A DNA stretch of 64,000 bases from positions 15,097,713 to 15,161,712 of the forward strand of contig JAQNBH010000015.1 in assembly GCA_028752905.1 (NCBI GenBank). Reading direction: 5' to 3'. The notes under the pieces are model-generated. The model was not told the DNA's origin. It searched no databases and saw nothing but the letters and a program-made list of their open reading frames with translations. Position 1 is the first letter of the stretch. Each line of letters starts with the position of its first letter. A program made the position numbers and the translations under genes. Source of the stretch: Cladorhizidae sp. MBARI D1340-BT2 (taxonomy: Eukaryota; Porifera; Demospongiae; Poecilosclerida; Cladorhizidae). Of the stretch, positions 11,603 through 22,381 are shown piece after piece.

Positions 11603-12122
11603 CATGTGATTAGGAGGCCACTTATCCAAACATGTTGGGACTGGAGGTGTTCAGATAACTGAACTTCAGTTCAGCTTGTCCTTGCTTCTCATAAAATCAC
11701 AATCACTTTCCAACATTGCATCCACCACCACTCTAGCTAAACTCCTCCCATTCCACACAACACGACAGATCCCGAGCCTACATTGATATTGAGGACAACT
11801 CTCTATGGTCTAGCTGGAGAGCTATTAAGGACAACTCTCTGAGCCTATTAAGGACAGCTCTCTATAGGTCTAGCCGTACTCTCCGAGCCTATTAAGGACA
11901 ACTCTCTATGGGTCTAGCCATACTCTCTGCTTTGACAGGGAGCGAGAAGCATCGAAACAAACAGCTGGACGAGGTTCCACGTTAGGCGAATGGTATCGTT
12001 TATTGTGCACGGAATTTCCCCCCCAAAATTAAAAATAAGACAATGGATGTAGTTAGCTACCATTCCCATGGGTGGAGCCTCTTGTAGCGTTCAGTGCTTT
12101 CAGATAAGTGGCCTCTCACTGT
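11603..12122. mobile_element. Possible short TA-flanked inverted-repeat element
   Basis: GAGGCCACTTATC near 11612 is matched in inverted orientation by GATAAGTGGCCTC near 12103. The right end continues into TCACTGTA, and a similar end (ATAAGTGACCTTCTACTGTA) occurs at 15787-15806. Shared ends ending in TA suggest a Tc1/mariner/pogo-type non-autonomous family. Tandem duplications of GAGCCTATTAAGGACA-type units sit inside at 11780-11930. Confidence 0.35.
11780..11935 (+). repeat. Imperfect tandem repeat, about 4 units
   Basis: The core AAGGACAACTCTCTATGG with a following GTCTAGC recurs about four times with variable spacing and small deletions. Confidence 0.75.
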
Positions 12123-12959
12123 ACATATAACACACCAGAAGCTTCAATTTTCACAATTTACACTAATCTTTTTTAACATCCACCCCCCCATATCCTCTCA
12201 TTCTCCCGCTAGGCATTGGGACTCGAACAATTTTAGTGAATATGACAAACCAACTTGCAAAGTATGAGCTGGACATGAATACGGTACATGACAAGAGTTG
12301 AAAGTACGCGAGGCTTTATTTTCATGCACAAGGTTTGAGGTTATCACAATCAACCAAACTCGAAACATGACCAAAAGCGTGTTGTGGAATCAGCAGTTAT
12401 CAACACATTAACCAAGTGTCAATATAAGACAAGAAATCCTGGGAAGAAGAACTTATTGGTGTGAAAAAGAGTGAGTAAGTGGATACATTTCGCTTTGTGT
12501 ACGAGAACTTTTCGATAAGTCATGTCGAGGAAAATGATGTCAAATGACTGGCATAAGTGCCTCGATAATGTCTAGTGAGGTCCAGGTTAGGTTAACTAAT
12601 CTTTGCAACCCTAAAAGTTGTTCTTTGGGGGATCAGGTAACGAGAGCTGAAGTATTGTTTGCACTATTTATAACCGAACACAACCTACGTGATCGTCTTA
12701 CACAACCAGTGAAAAGGTATCCATGAAAGCAAAATTCCCCAAAAGTTTCAATGTGGTCACAACAGCTATCATAAACAAAACCTAGCTCTACACCACACGA
12801 ACAATATTATACCTGCAGCACATGAAGATCCCACAACAGTCATGATAGATTGAATCAAAGGCCTGTGCAGTTCCAGTGAGAACGCTTTACTCATCCTCAT
12901 TTTGTGTGGAAAATGGGTTTATGGGAATATGGAGATGTAATGTTCTAAATGCAACAAAC

Positions 12960-13720
12960 TCAATTGAAAGTTTTGGAACCGACTCGACCTGAAGCACGTA
13001 TCCCATGGAACAGTGTCAAAGGGTTTTCATGGTGTTATGGCGGGTAAGAACAACTACGAATACGAGAGGCTACAGATGGCCAAGCTTTTCATCTTGGATG
13101 TGTATCTCATGTAGCTATTCTATATGCGAATAGCCTTTACAAGGCTATTCACATATGTAAAGGCTATTTGCGTATAGAATAGTTAAATATGATACTGCAT
13201 TTGCAAATAGCCTTGTAAAGACTATTCTCATATACAATAGCTAAATGTGATACTCTTCATGCTCCAGTTGAGGATGTGCTCATCAATACATGTACTTCTT
13301 TCATGGATGCGCACGAGGAGCACAAGGAGTTCCAGATTTTCACAGGTGTTGAAATGAAAGGTATTCAAGCATGTGTCCACACGTGGGCCATCGCTTGAAA
13401 GATATGTTAATCTACCCTCAGTCAGTGGTCTACAGAGTGACATTACTCCACAGCCATGATGATGGATAAGCTTATGCTGATATGTGATGAACATCCCCAA
13501 GGTTGATCATGGATCCTTCATAACCAAAAATCCAGTGAAGATCTCTCCATTAGAATTACGCTATTGGAATTACAATACCATGATTCAATCAAGGACAACT
13601 GTGATCCACTGGCCATACCTACCACCCAAGTTTTATGACAGTTTGAGAGCAGGATACACAGCTATTGTTGCTAAATTGTCAATGAAGTTCACCTTCTTTA
13701 ATGAGATTTTGAGAGCATGA
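12960..13720 (+). pseudogene. Second hAT-like transposase remnant
   Basis: Plus-strand frames read in order as GFHGVMAGKNNYEYERLQMA, then FHLGCVSHVAIL (the Cys-His segment typical of hAT catalytic domains), then, after an interruption, TLHAPVEDVLINTCTSFMD, then EHKEFQIFTGVEMKGI. A degraded block corresponding to the STRWLSL-type motif follows, with LSQWSTE after it. The interruption at about 13110-13250 is a palindromic insertion listed separately; the protein text resumes after it. Stops and frameshifts are frequent. It is a different hAT lineage from those at 38-42.6 kb as far as I can tell. I could not find its terminal repeats. Confidence 0.5.
13114..13183. repeat. Palindrome inserted in the hAT remnant
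   Basis: Arm 13114-13138 and arm 13159-13183 are reverse complements with 22 of 25 matches. The inner part AATAGCCTT-TAC-AAGGCTATT forms a further perfect 9-bp hairpin. A related third arm (AATAGCCTTGTAAAGACTATT) and a repeated AAATRTGATACT follow to about 13253. Confidence 0.85.
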
Positions 13721-15118
13721 AGAATGTTTGTTACAGAACTGTTTGAACATCCTTCACGACGAAAAGCTCGTTTAGCTTAAAATGAGGACAGTCCATGTGA
13801 CAGTCTCGCTGTTGGCACCTCCATGAGCCAGATGTATAATTGTTGGGTATGTTGGAAAGTGTTTGGGAACGTCACAGGCTGTGCAGGAGCAGTTCCTGTG
13901 CTACTAGAAACTTGGGAAGAAAGGCTAGAAGTGCCCTGTAGAGAAGCAAGAATTCGTCGGACAACTATGAATAACTGTGGCTAAAAATAGATTTGGTTAC
14001 ACCACTAAAATCCTTGCCTCAATGCTTTGTGAAAGGTGTTGCACAATGGTAAAGCTTATACCCATGTGCACAACAGATTTAAAGATTTCGAGACTAGTGC
14101 AGAGCGAGATAGCATAAGTACACATAACAAAGGCGGTTTGTAACGCCAAATGAGATGGCACTTAGCAACTTTCTATGTGCTAAACATCAAGAGACTCGAC
14201 AACCATGCAAGAGTTTACAGTGTGTATATATACCAGATTTTCCTCCAATGGTCACCAACGGTTGAAATCATTTCAGGCATCCTAACGAAGCGCCAACACT
14301 TAACATTTGGCAAGTACAATTCAAGGGCACAAATAATTAATCCCAAACTCAGGGCTCGACCAGGCAGGCAGACACATGCTCATTTAGCCTCGTGGGCAAC
14401 AGCTCCTCCCAGTCATTCAGCTTGAGCCCAAAAAATGCTACAACAAAGAAATTGAATATAGCGAGAGAAAATAGGAGCTGGGGCAGCCTGAGCAAAGTTG
14501 GAAACAAAGTTTACTTGTCCTCAGTATTTCGTGGGTTTTCAGTTCTTTGTCGTCATCGAGATCCGAGAAAAGGATCGCTAAAATCTTTATTCTCAACTTT
14601 CCAGCTCGGAAGTGAGTTCAGCAATTTTTGGTGTGGCTGCAGCTAACTCCCCTCCCTGCTTTAGGTGTGGCTGCAGCTAACGCCCCTCCCTGCTTTAGGC
14701 AGTGAATTTTTCCTCATCTTCGCTGCCATCCTCCTGACGTTTTCGACTTGGAATATTTATCTCCACCTGCACACGAGATGAGCGCACGTTGCTAATACAA
14801 TTCCGAGAATGAATACCATTCGAGGAAATATGGTGTATGTATAGGAAATAACAGTAGTGAAATTTGGTATAAATATCACGAGTAATGTAGCACGGTTGGC
14901 AAAAAATGGCACGAGGCGAAGCCGTCCCCTCCACATTATGAGTGGACCCTATTTCACTAGGAACCATGCAATGCTATTTCGTGTTAATACCATACAATAC
15001 GAATGGGAGAAGGAAAAACACTTCAGGATGTTCTACAATAGTCACAGAACTCGATGGCCTTTTACTACAGAAAGCAATTCAGGTAACTTATTAATGAATA
15101 GATACTTTTGAGTGGTTT
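13721..15118. other. Non-coding, unassigned
   Basis: The first few hundred bases may continue the decayed hAT remnant. On the minus strand a possible terminal exon lies at about 14697-14770: acceptor-like CGTGTGCAG, then a basic-acidic tail with KRQEDGSEDEEKFTA and a stop. I cannot connect it to other exons. A 34-bp duplication (GTGTGGCTGCAGCTAAC start) lies at 14630-14698. Confidence 0.3.
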
Positions 15119-15119
15119 C

Positions 15120-15390
15120 AGCTAGGAGCGTGCAGGGACTAGTAAGACTGTGCTTGTGCCGGCTCTTCCAGCTAGGAGCATGCAGGGACATGCAAGACTG
15201 TGCCGGCTCTTCCAGCTAGGAGCATGCAGGGACATGCAAGACTGTGCCGGCTCTTCCAGCTAGGAGCATGCAGGGACATGCAAGACTGTGCCGGCTCTTC
15301 CAGCTAGGAGCATGCAGGGACATGCAAGACTGTGCCGGCTCTTCCAGCTAGGAGCATGCAGGGACATGTAAGACTGTGCTGGCTCTTCCA
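15120..15390 (+). repeat. 44-bp minisatellite, 6 copies
   Basis: Units starting AGCTAGGAGC at 15120, 15170, 15214, 15258, 15302 and 15346. The first unit is 50 bp long and the rest are 44 bp and nearly identical, each containing GGGACATGCAAGACTGTG and CCGGCTCTTCC. Confidence 0.95.
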
Positions 15391-15805
15391 AGGAGCTTGA
15401 ATAGCAGCTCTGTTCAAAGTTCAGTCATTGAAGGCCCAGCATAATCAAAAGAGAATTTTGCACAGTGAAACAACTAACCTTGGACGACGTACATACGAAC
15501 ATAGCTCCAGTTACTGCGTCTCGGCACTTCGGTGCCGGGACAAAACAAAAACAAAATAACCACAAGTGTAGCACACACGTCACCACTCCTAGACAGGAAA
15601 ATCCTAGAAACCCTGCTAGCATTACAACCCAAGCCTTGACCTGTAGGACAGAAATAGAGTGTTGCTATCGTATTCTCCCCCCTCCCCCCTGAACTATCTC
15701 ATGAATTATATCTAAATACATATAATGAGAGATAATTTCGAGGGTAGCGTTTGGTTGACCAGGCATGTTTGGATAAGTGACATTCAAATAAGTGACCTTC
15801 TACTG
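15391..15805. other. Non-coding
   Basis: No gene is supported. The last 40 bases resemble the end of a TA-flanked inverted-repeat element (see 11603-12122). Confidence 0.35.
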
Positions 15806-16141
15806 TATGTGCTTCTATAGATATGTGCTTCTATAGATATGTGCTTCTATAGATATGTGCTTCTATAGATATGTGCTTCTATAGATATGTGCTTCTATAG
15901 ATATGTGCTTCTATAGATATGTGCTTCTATAGATATGTGCTTCTATAGATATGTGCTTCTATAGATATGTGCTTCTATAGATATGTGCTTCTATAGATAT
16001 GTGCTTCTATAGATATGTGCTTCTATAGATATGTGCTTCTATAGATATGTGCTTCTATAGATATGTGCTTCTATAGATATGTGCTTCTATAGATATGTGC
16101 TTCTATAGATATGTGCTTCTATAGATATGTGCTTCTATAGA
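15806..16141 (+). repeat. 18-bp minisatellite, about 18.7 copies
   Basis: The unit TATGTGCTTCTATAGATA is repeated without visible change from 15806 to 16141. Confidence 0.97.
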
Positions 16142-16322
16142 TGTACTTTCTATAAACAAGTGTTTATGGTACCCAAATCAAGTAAGAAACTTTAGATGTT
16201 GGCCATAGGGCAGTAGAGAACAAAGGTACTCATTCAGTAATGCAACTCCCTATTAACACCATACAGCTTCAACAACTTGGCTGCACCCACAAGCATGCTA
16301 GCAATAGCTGTGTTGATTCACC

Positions 16323-16442
16323 AGGTATTGATAACAGTTTGTGTGACCCCAGACACCCAGCAGCTCCTCCAACTACCACCACAGGTATTGATAACAGTTT
16401 GTGCGACCCCAGACACTCAGCAGCTCCTCCAACTACCACCAC
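16323..16442 (+). repeat. 60-bp tandem duplication
   Basis: Two copies exactly 60 bp apart begin GTATTGATAACAGTTTGTG and end CAACTACCACCACA, with two differences. A 15-bp pair CCAGTATATATTACT follows near 16498-16528. Confidence 0.9.
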
Positions 16443-16721
16443 AGCTCACCGTTTAGAGAGCATGATTATGTTATGTACAAGAAAGACACCCTCTCTCCAG
16501 TATATATTACTCCAGTATATATTACACATCCAGTGATGCCTTGGACACTGGGACCATTAATGATGCCAAAGTTCAGTTCTTTCCCAGAAAAACACTGGCT
16601 AGGAATAAGATTAGATGGACAACAACTTTGAGAACTTTTGGACATCCACAGATGGAACTGAGATAGCCCATGGCACTACTGGACCCCCCCCCCCCCCCCA
16701 ATCCTGCCTGACAACCAACTT

Positions 16722-16993
16722 TCATGAAGGGCACCACTCTCTTAATATTGGCCCCAGCAAAGCAATCACTAATCCTTGCAGGGAGCAAAATTCCAGGTTT
16801 GAACACAGCATTTGTACAGCTGTAATGTTGACTAACAGGATGAGGACAAAAGGAATGACTAGTCCAGCTGCCATTATGAAGAAGCACAAGCCCGGGTGTA
16901 TTCTATACGTGAGAGGGTAGATCGAGTTGTAAATGACGGAAGCCAGAAGAGTGCACGTTGATTCCACCACAGAGAGGCTTGAAAACATGACTC
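16722..16993 (-). CDS. SLC46-type transporter, exon 3 with stop
   Basis: This minus-strand exon starts at 16993 after a strong acceptor (pyrimidine run then CTCCAG). It supplies the last two bases of a glycine codon, joining exactly in phase to exon 2. It encodes about 90 residues: GVMFSSLSVVESTCTLLAS (transmembrane helix 11), then VIYNSIYP, then HPGLCFFIMAAGLVIPFVLI (helix 12), and then a short hydrophobic tail to a stop at 16722. This is the expected C-terminal end of a 12-helix major facilitator of the SLC46 group. A further unseen splice could replace the last 30 residues, which are unusually hydrophobic. I saw no clear AATAAA on the minus strand just downstream. Confidence 0.75.
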
Positions 16994-17039
16994 CTGGAGA
17001 GAAGAGAGAAAAAACAGTGACCATGCCGAGGGAAATATT

Positions 17040-17660
17040 CATGCATGCAGTAACACACACACAGTCAGACATACACAGATGCCTCACATACATGCCACAC
17101 TCACACACACACACACATGCACACACACGTCACATGCACACGTCACAACACACATGAAGTCACATCCACAATCTAATCACATCCACACACATATACTCAC
17201 CCACACATCACATGCACACACACATATGCACACGTCACAACACACATGAAGTCACATCCACAATCAAATCACACACACACACATATACTCACCCACACAT
17301 ACACATCACATGCACACATCACATGCACACATCACATGCACACATCACATGCACACACACATATGCACACGTCACAACACACATGAAGTCACATCCACAA
17401 TCAAATCACACACACACACATATACTCACCCACACATCACATGCACACACACATATGCACACGTCACAACACACATGAAGTCACATCCACAATCAAATCA
17501 CACACACACACATATACTCACCCACACATCACATGCACACACACATATGCACATGTCACAACACACATGAAGTCACATCCACAATCAAATCACACACACA
17601 CATATACTCACCCACACACACACACACACACATCACATGCACACACACAACAAACACATG
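17040..17660 (+). repeat. CA-rich higher-order satellite, about 92-bp unit
   Basis: The landmark CACATGAAGTCACATCC recurs near 17151, 17243, 17380, 17473 and 17565. Between landmarks are CA runs, ATATACTCACCCACAC and CATATGCACACGTCAC. One interval is about 45 bp longer because a 15-bp unit (ACATCACATGCAC type) is expanded. It lies in the second intron of the transporter gene. Reading frames rich in His and Thr through it are by-products. Confidence 0.9.
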
Positions 17661-17683
17661 TACTCTCTCTTACACACACAAAC

Positions 17684-17767
17684 CTTGTTTGTCGCTGGGA
17701 ACCTGCTTGGAAATCATTGAGCGTAAGCAAGGGACCACAGTTCCTCTCATAGCAGCAACAATAGGCA
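17684..17767 (-). CDS. SLC46-type transporter, exon 2
   Basis: This 84-base exon runs from 17767 down to 17684 on the minus strand. It starts after TATTATCATAG and gives the last two bases of a valine codon, then PIVAAMRGTVVPCLRSMISK and QVPSDKQ, ending in the first base of a glycine codon before GTTTGTG. Phase agrees with exon 1 (ends phase 1) and exon 3 (starts by completing the glycine). Joined to exon 1 it gives WIMFL-VPIVAA, helix 10 followed by an LRSMISK...QG loop, a hallmark of the SLC46 group at this position. The acceptor lies inside the 54-bp tandem array 17751-18190, so upstream copies of the same acceptor could be used instead. Confidence 0.75.
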
Positions 17768-18190
17768 CTATGATAATACCATAGCAACCATCACTGACAT
17801 GCATCACAGCAACAATAGGCACTATGATAATACCATAGCAACCATCAATGACATGCATCACAGCAACAATAGGCACTATGATAATACCATAGCAACCATC
17901 AATGACATGCACCACGGCAACAATAGGCACTATGATAATACCATAGCAACCATCAATGACATGCATCACAGCAACAATAGGCACTATGATAATACCATAG
18001 CAACCATCAATGACATGCATCAAGGCAACAATAGGCACTATGATAATACCATAGCAACCATCAATGACATGCATCACAGCAACAATAGGCACTATGATAA
18101 TACCATAGCAACCATCAATGACATGCACCACGGCAACAATAGGCACTATGATAATACCATAGCAACCATCACTGACATGCATCACGTATG
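17751..18190 (-). repeat. 54-bp VNTR that repeats a 3' splice site
   Basis: Eight units of 54 bp. On the plus strand each holds CTATGATAATACCATAG, starting at 17768, 17822, 17876, 17930, 17984, 18038, 18092 and 18146. Read on the minus strand each unit carries the acceptor of transporter exon 2 and the first codons of that exon. Since 54 is a multiple of three and there is no stop, the frame is open through all units, giving an 18-residue repeat around DGCYGIIIVPIVAVMHV. Confidence 0.95.
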
Positions 18191-18197
18191 AAGACAC

Positions 18198-18470
18198 AAC
18201 AATGAATTCAAAAGTAGAACCTCCATTCCACGACAACAATTAATTTCAAAAATGGAACTTTCATCCCATTCCATGACAATGAATTCAAAAGTGGAACCTT
18301 CATTCCATTCCACAACAATGAATTCAAAAGTGGAACCTTCATTCCGTTCCATGACAATGAATTTAAAAGTGGAACCTCCATTCCATAACAACGAATTCAA
18401 AAGTGGAACTTTCATTCCATTCTATGACAAATATGAATTCAAAAGTGGAACCTTCATTCCGTTCCAAACC
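18198..18470 (+). repeat. About 42-bp minisatellite, 6-7 copies
   Basis: Units around ATTCAAAAGTGGAACCTTC followed by ATTCCATTCC and a variable ACAA stretch, with length differences between units. It abuts the 54-bp array. Confidence 0.9.
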
Positions 18471-18999
18471 TGGCTTGGTGTGGGTCCACAGAAAACCCCT
18501 TCCTAACCTAATGTTGGTCAAGAAGTGGAATCCTAATAAGGGGCGTACAAACATTTAAACAAGCGTCTGAGACTAAATCTGAGGCCGTCATTGACCCAGA
18601 GGAGTCATGTTATCGCCAGTACCCAAAGTCTCATCCCTTGATGTTATAGCAGGCCTAAGAAAAATGGAAACAGTTAGATGATATTTATTTTATTTTATAA
18701 GGATTAACAGATCCACAGGAATTACTGAAGTTACAGCAGCCAAGTGACTTACAATGTAATGATTGCATGTCACACATACCTGATTATAATCCCCAGGCTA
18801 AACCACCTGTCCACACACATGCACCACATGCACACACACAAACAAATGCTGAAGTGCAGAGACATCACATGACCAGCTAGTCAGGTGAATGAACAAATTA
18901 TTTACAGAAAGATTGTTCTGAATGAAAACCTTGCAGAACCTGACCATAATACAACACAGCCAATAGTAAATACATGATAGAAAAGTCAAGAACAAGGTA
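18471..18999. other. Non-coding intron sequence
   Basis: No coding or RNA feature is recognised. It lies in the first intron of the minus-strand transporter. Confidence 0.4.
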
Positions 19000-20984
19000 A
19001 TGTTGAGAATCAGGGCAATGACTAGGGCCAGAGAATTCATTAGGGCCATGGCAATTATTATGAACAGGGCAATGACCAGAGCTAGGTCATTGAGTAAGGA
19101 CAATGGCTAGAGCCAGGCCCATGGCTAGAGCCAGGCCCATGGCTAGAGCCAGGCCCATGGCTAGAGACAGGCCCATGGCTAGAGACAGGCCCATGGCTAG
19201 AGACAGGCCCACGAGTAGAGACAGGGCCACGAGTAGAGCCAGGGCCACGAGTAGAGCCACGAGTAGAGCCAGGGCAGTGACTAGGGCCAGGGCAGTGACT
19301 AGGGCCAGGGCAGTGACTAGGGCCAGGGCAGTGACTAGGGCCAGGGCAGTGACTAGGGCCAGGGCAGTGACTAGGGCCAGGGCAGTGACTAGGGCCAGGG
19401 CAGTGACTAGGGCCAGGGCAGTGACTAGGGCCAGGGCAGTGACTAGGGCCAGGGCAGTGACTAGGGCCAGGGCAGTGACTAGGGCCAGGGCAGTGACTAG
19501 GGCCAGGGCAGTGACTAGGGCCAGGGCAGTGACTAGGGCCAGGGCAGTGACTAGGGCCAGGGCAGTGACTAGGGCCAGGGCAGTGACTAGGGCCAGGGCA
19601 GTGACTAGGGCCAGGGCAGTGACTAGGGCCAGGGCAGTGACTAGGGCCAGGGCAGTGACTAGGGCCAGGGCAGTGACTAGGGCCAGGGCAGTGACTAGGG
19701 CCAGGGCAGTGACTAGGGCCAGGGCAGTGACTAGGGCCAGGGCAGTGACTAGGGCCAGGGCAGTGACTAGGGCCAGGGCAGTGACTAGGGCCAGGGCAGT
19801 GACTAGGGCCAGGGCAGTGACTAGGGCCAGGGCAGTGACTAGGGCCAGGGCAGTGACTAGGGCCAGGGCAGTGACTAGGGCCAGGGCAGTGACTAGGGCC
19901 AGGGCAGTGACTAGGGCCAGGGCAGTGACTAGGGCCAGGGCAGTGACTAGGGCCAGGGCAGTGACTAGGGCCAGGGCAGTGACTAGGGCCAGGGCAGTGA
20001 CTAGGGCCAGGGCAGTGACTAGGGCCAGGGCAGTGACTAGGGCCAGGGCAGTGACTAGGGCCAGGGCAGTGACTAGGGCCAGGGCAGTGACTAGGGCCAG
20101 GGCAGTGACTAGGGCCAGGGCAGTGACTAGGGCCAGGGCAGTGACTAGGGCCAGGGCAGTGACTAGGGCCAGGGCAGTGACTAGGGCCAGGGCAGTGACT
20201 AGGGCCAGGGCAGTGACTAGGGCCAGGGCAGTGACTAGGGCCAGGGCAGTGACTAGGGCCAGGGCAGTGACTAGGGCCAGGGCAGTGACTAGGGCCAGGG
20301 CAGTGACTAGGGCCAGGGCAGTGACTAGGGCCAGGGCAGTGACTAGGGCCAGGGCAGTGACTAGGGCCAGGGCAGTGACTAGGGCCAGGGCAGTGACTAG
20401 GGCCAGGGCAGTGACTAGGGCCAGGGCAGTGACTAGGGCCAGGGCAGTGACTAGGGCCAGGGCAGTGACTAGGGCCAGGGCAGTGACTAGGGCCAGGGCA
20501 GTGACTAGGGCCAGGGCAGTGACTAGGGCCAGGGCAGTGACTAGGGCCAGGGCAGTGACTAGGGCCAGGGCAGTGACTAGGGCCAGGGCAGTGACTAGGG
20601 CCAGGGCAGTGACTAGGGCCAGGGCAGTGACTAGGGCCAGGGCAGTGACTAGGGCCAGGGCAGTGACTAGGGCCAGGGCAGTGACTAGGGCCAGGGCAGT
20701 GACTAGGGCCAGGGCAGTGACTAGGGCCAGGGCAGTGACTAGGGCCAGGGCAGTGACTAGGGCCAGGGCAGTGACTAGGGCCAGGGCAGTGACTAGGGCC
20801 AGGGCAGTGACTAGGGCCAGGGCAGTGACTAGGGCCAGGGCAGTGACTAGGGCCAGGGCAGTGACTAGGGCCAGGGCAGTGACTAGGGCCAGGGCAGTGA
20901 CTAGGGCCAGGGCAGTGACTAGGGCCAGGGCAGTGACTAGGGCCAGGGCAGTGACTAGGGCCAGGGCAGTGACTAGGGTAATGA
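19000..20984 (+). repeat. 18-bp satellite array, about 105 copies
   Basis: Degenerate units from about 19000 and variant units at 19103-19280 lead into about 94 units of CTAGGGCCAGGGCAGTGA from 19281 to 20977 that look identical by eye. The unit splits into three hexamers: CTAGGG, CCAGGG and CAGTGA. Open frames of over 600 codons on both strands are a consequence of the 18-bp unit and are not genes. The plus strand is G-rich. Confidence 0.98.
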
Positions 20985-21013
20985 TTGGAGTCACCCAATC
21001 ACAAGGTCTTGGC

Positions 21014-21606
21014 CAATGACTAAAGCCTAGGCAATGACTAGGACTAGAGCAATGACTAAGACAAGGGCAATGACTAGGGCAATGACTAGGGCAATGACTA
21101 GGGCAATGACTAGGGCAATGAATAGGACAATTGACTAGGGCAATGACTAGGGCAATGACTAGGGCAATGACTAGGGCAATGACTAGGGCAATGAGTAGGA
21201 CAATGACTAAGGCAATGACTAGGGCAATGACTAGGGCAATGACTAGAGCAATGACTAGGGCAATGACTAGGGCAATGACTAGGGCAATGACTAGGGCAAT
21301 GACTAGAGCAATGACTAGGGCAATGACTAGGGCAATGACTAGGGCAATGACTAGGGCAATGACTAGAGCAATGACTAGGGCAATGACTAGGGCAATGACT
21401 AAGGCAATGACTAGGGCAATGACTAGGGCAATGACTAGGGCAATGACTAGGACAATGACTAGGACTAGGGCAATGGATAGGGCAATGACTAAGGCAATGA
21501 CTAAGGCAATGATTAGGGCAATGACTAGGGCAATGACTAGAGCAATGACTAGGGCAATGACTAGGGCAATGGATAGGGCAATGACTAGGGCAATGACTAG
21601 GGCAAT
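21014..21606 (+). repeat. 12-bp satellite array, same family
   Basis: About 48 units of CTAGGGCAATGA with scattered A/G changes. This equals the 18-bp unit without its middle hexamer. It follows the 18-bp array after about 35 bp of unrelated sequence. Confidence 0.97.
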
Positions 21607-21659
21607 GGCTCGGTACTTATGTACTGTTCCATGTTTTGTTTGTGTGAAAATGTAATAAT

Positions 21660-22381
21660 TATATGTGAATATTAGTACCAGTGGCCTCAGTCTTCGTTTG
21701 AGTGAGTCTAGTTTGCAAGCCCTTCAATAATCAGAAAGGCCATACAGTGCATCAACCCGTAGAGTATCCGGCATAGAAGCACAGGGACTACATCATGCAG
21801 ACATACGTGCGCTGCAAGATACTTACTTAATGTTGCATAGCTGCATCTTAACAAACAAGAGCAACAGTTGAGGCATTCTAACACAATGTGTGTTCAACAA
21901 TGGTCTGCCTTGGCTGCAGTGCAAAAGCTCATATACACCCCCAACCTGATCCCCCCCGCCCCCGTAACCAAAAAAGGGCTCTCAAAAGCCCAATGAGAAA
22001 CCAGATATGTGGAGTGTTGTAAATGCATCAGAATAGCCTTTTTGAAGGACGTCTGGGCCCTCCTAATGCTATAGAGGACTCTGCAGTTCCAAATTACTCG
22101 TTTATGGACAGCATTGAAAACAAGTGACAGTGTTTGATGCATCCTTTGCACTCATGAATAAGCTGGCAGCCTCTTCTTTGGACTGGCTCTCGTGGGTTAC
22201 TGTAATCAAGAGCCTATTCAGCTGCTTCACACTGTAGCCTGGCAGCTGATTTGCAAGTGCTCACTGTAAAGAAAATGAGGTCACGGTGTTTGTTGTTTCA
22301 TGTGACGACTACAGTCCATTTGATTGGACAGCCAGAAGGAAGGAAAAAAACATGGCAGTATGCACCAGATATTAAAAATTT
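21660..22381 (+). repeat. Duplicated segment A between satellite arrays, copy 1
   Basis: GGCCTCAGTCTTCGTTTGAG at 21684, ATCAACCCGTAGAGTA, CAGGGACTACATCATGCAGA and the blocks after them recur in the same order at 23811-25170. The two copies differ by substitutions and indels, and copy 2 has about 500 bp extra in the middle. No coding sequence is recognised. Confidence 0.85.

Larger units (their letters stand above)
10261..12955. other. Non-coding with small duplications
   Basis: No recognised gene. A G-rich 73-codon frame at 10878-11099 has no known domain. Local duplications at 11144-11308 and 11780-11930 and a possible short mobile element at 11603-12122 are listed separately. Confidence 0.35.

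Noticed and set aside
17212..17784. His/Thr-rich frames
   Set aside because: Translation of a CA-rich satellite in the transporter intron.
17799..18191. Plus-strand frame with an 18-residue DNTIATINDMHH-type repeat
   Set aside because: Shadow of the 54-bp array. The minus strand is the one that continues into recognisable transporter coding sequence.
19082..21019. Open frames of about 638 codons on both strands (peptides TRARAV, SHCPGP, ALVTAL)
   Set aside because: They arise because the 18-bp satellite unit has no stop in several frames. Identical lengths on both strands and no flanking coding signals argue against genes.
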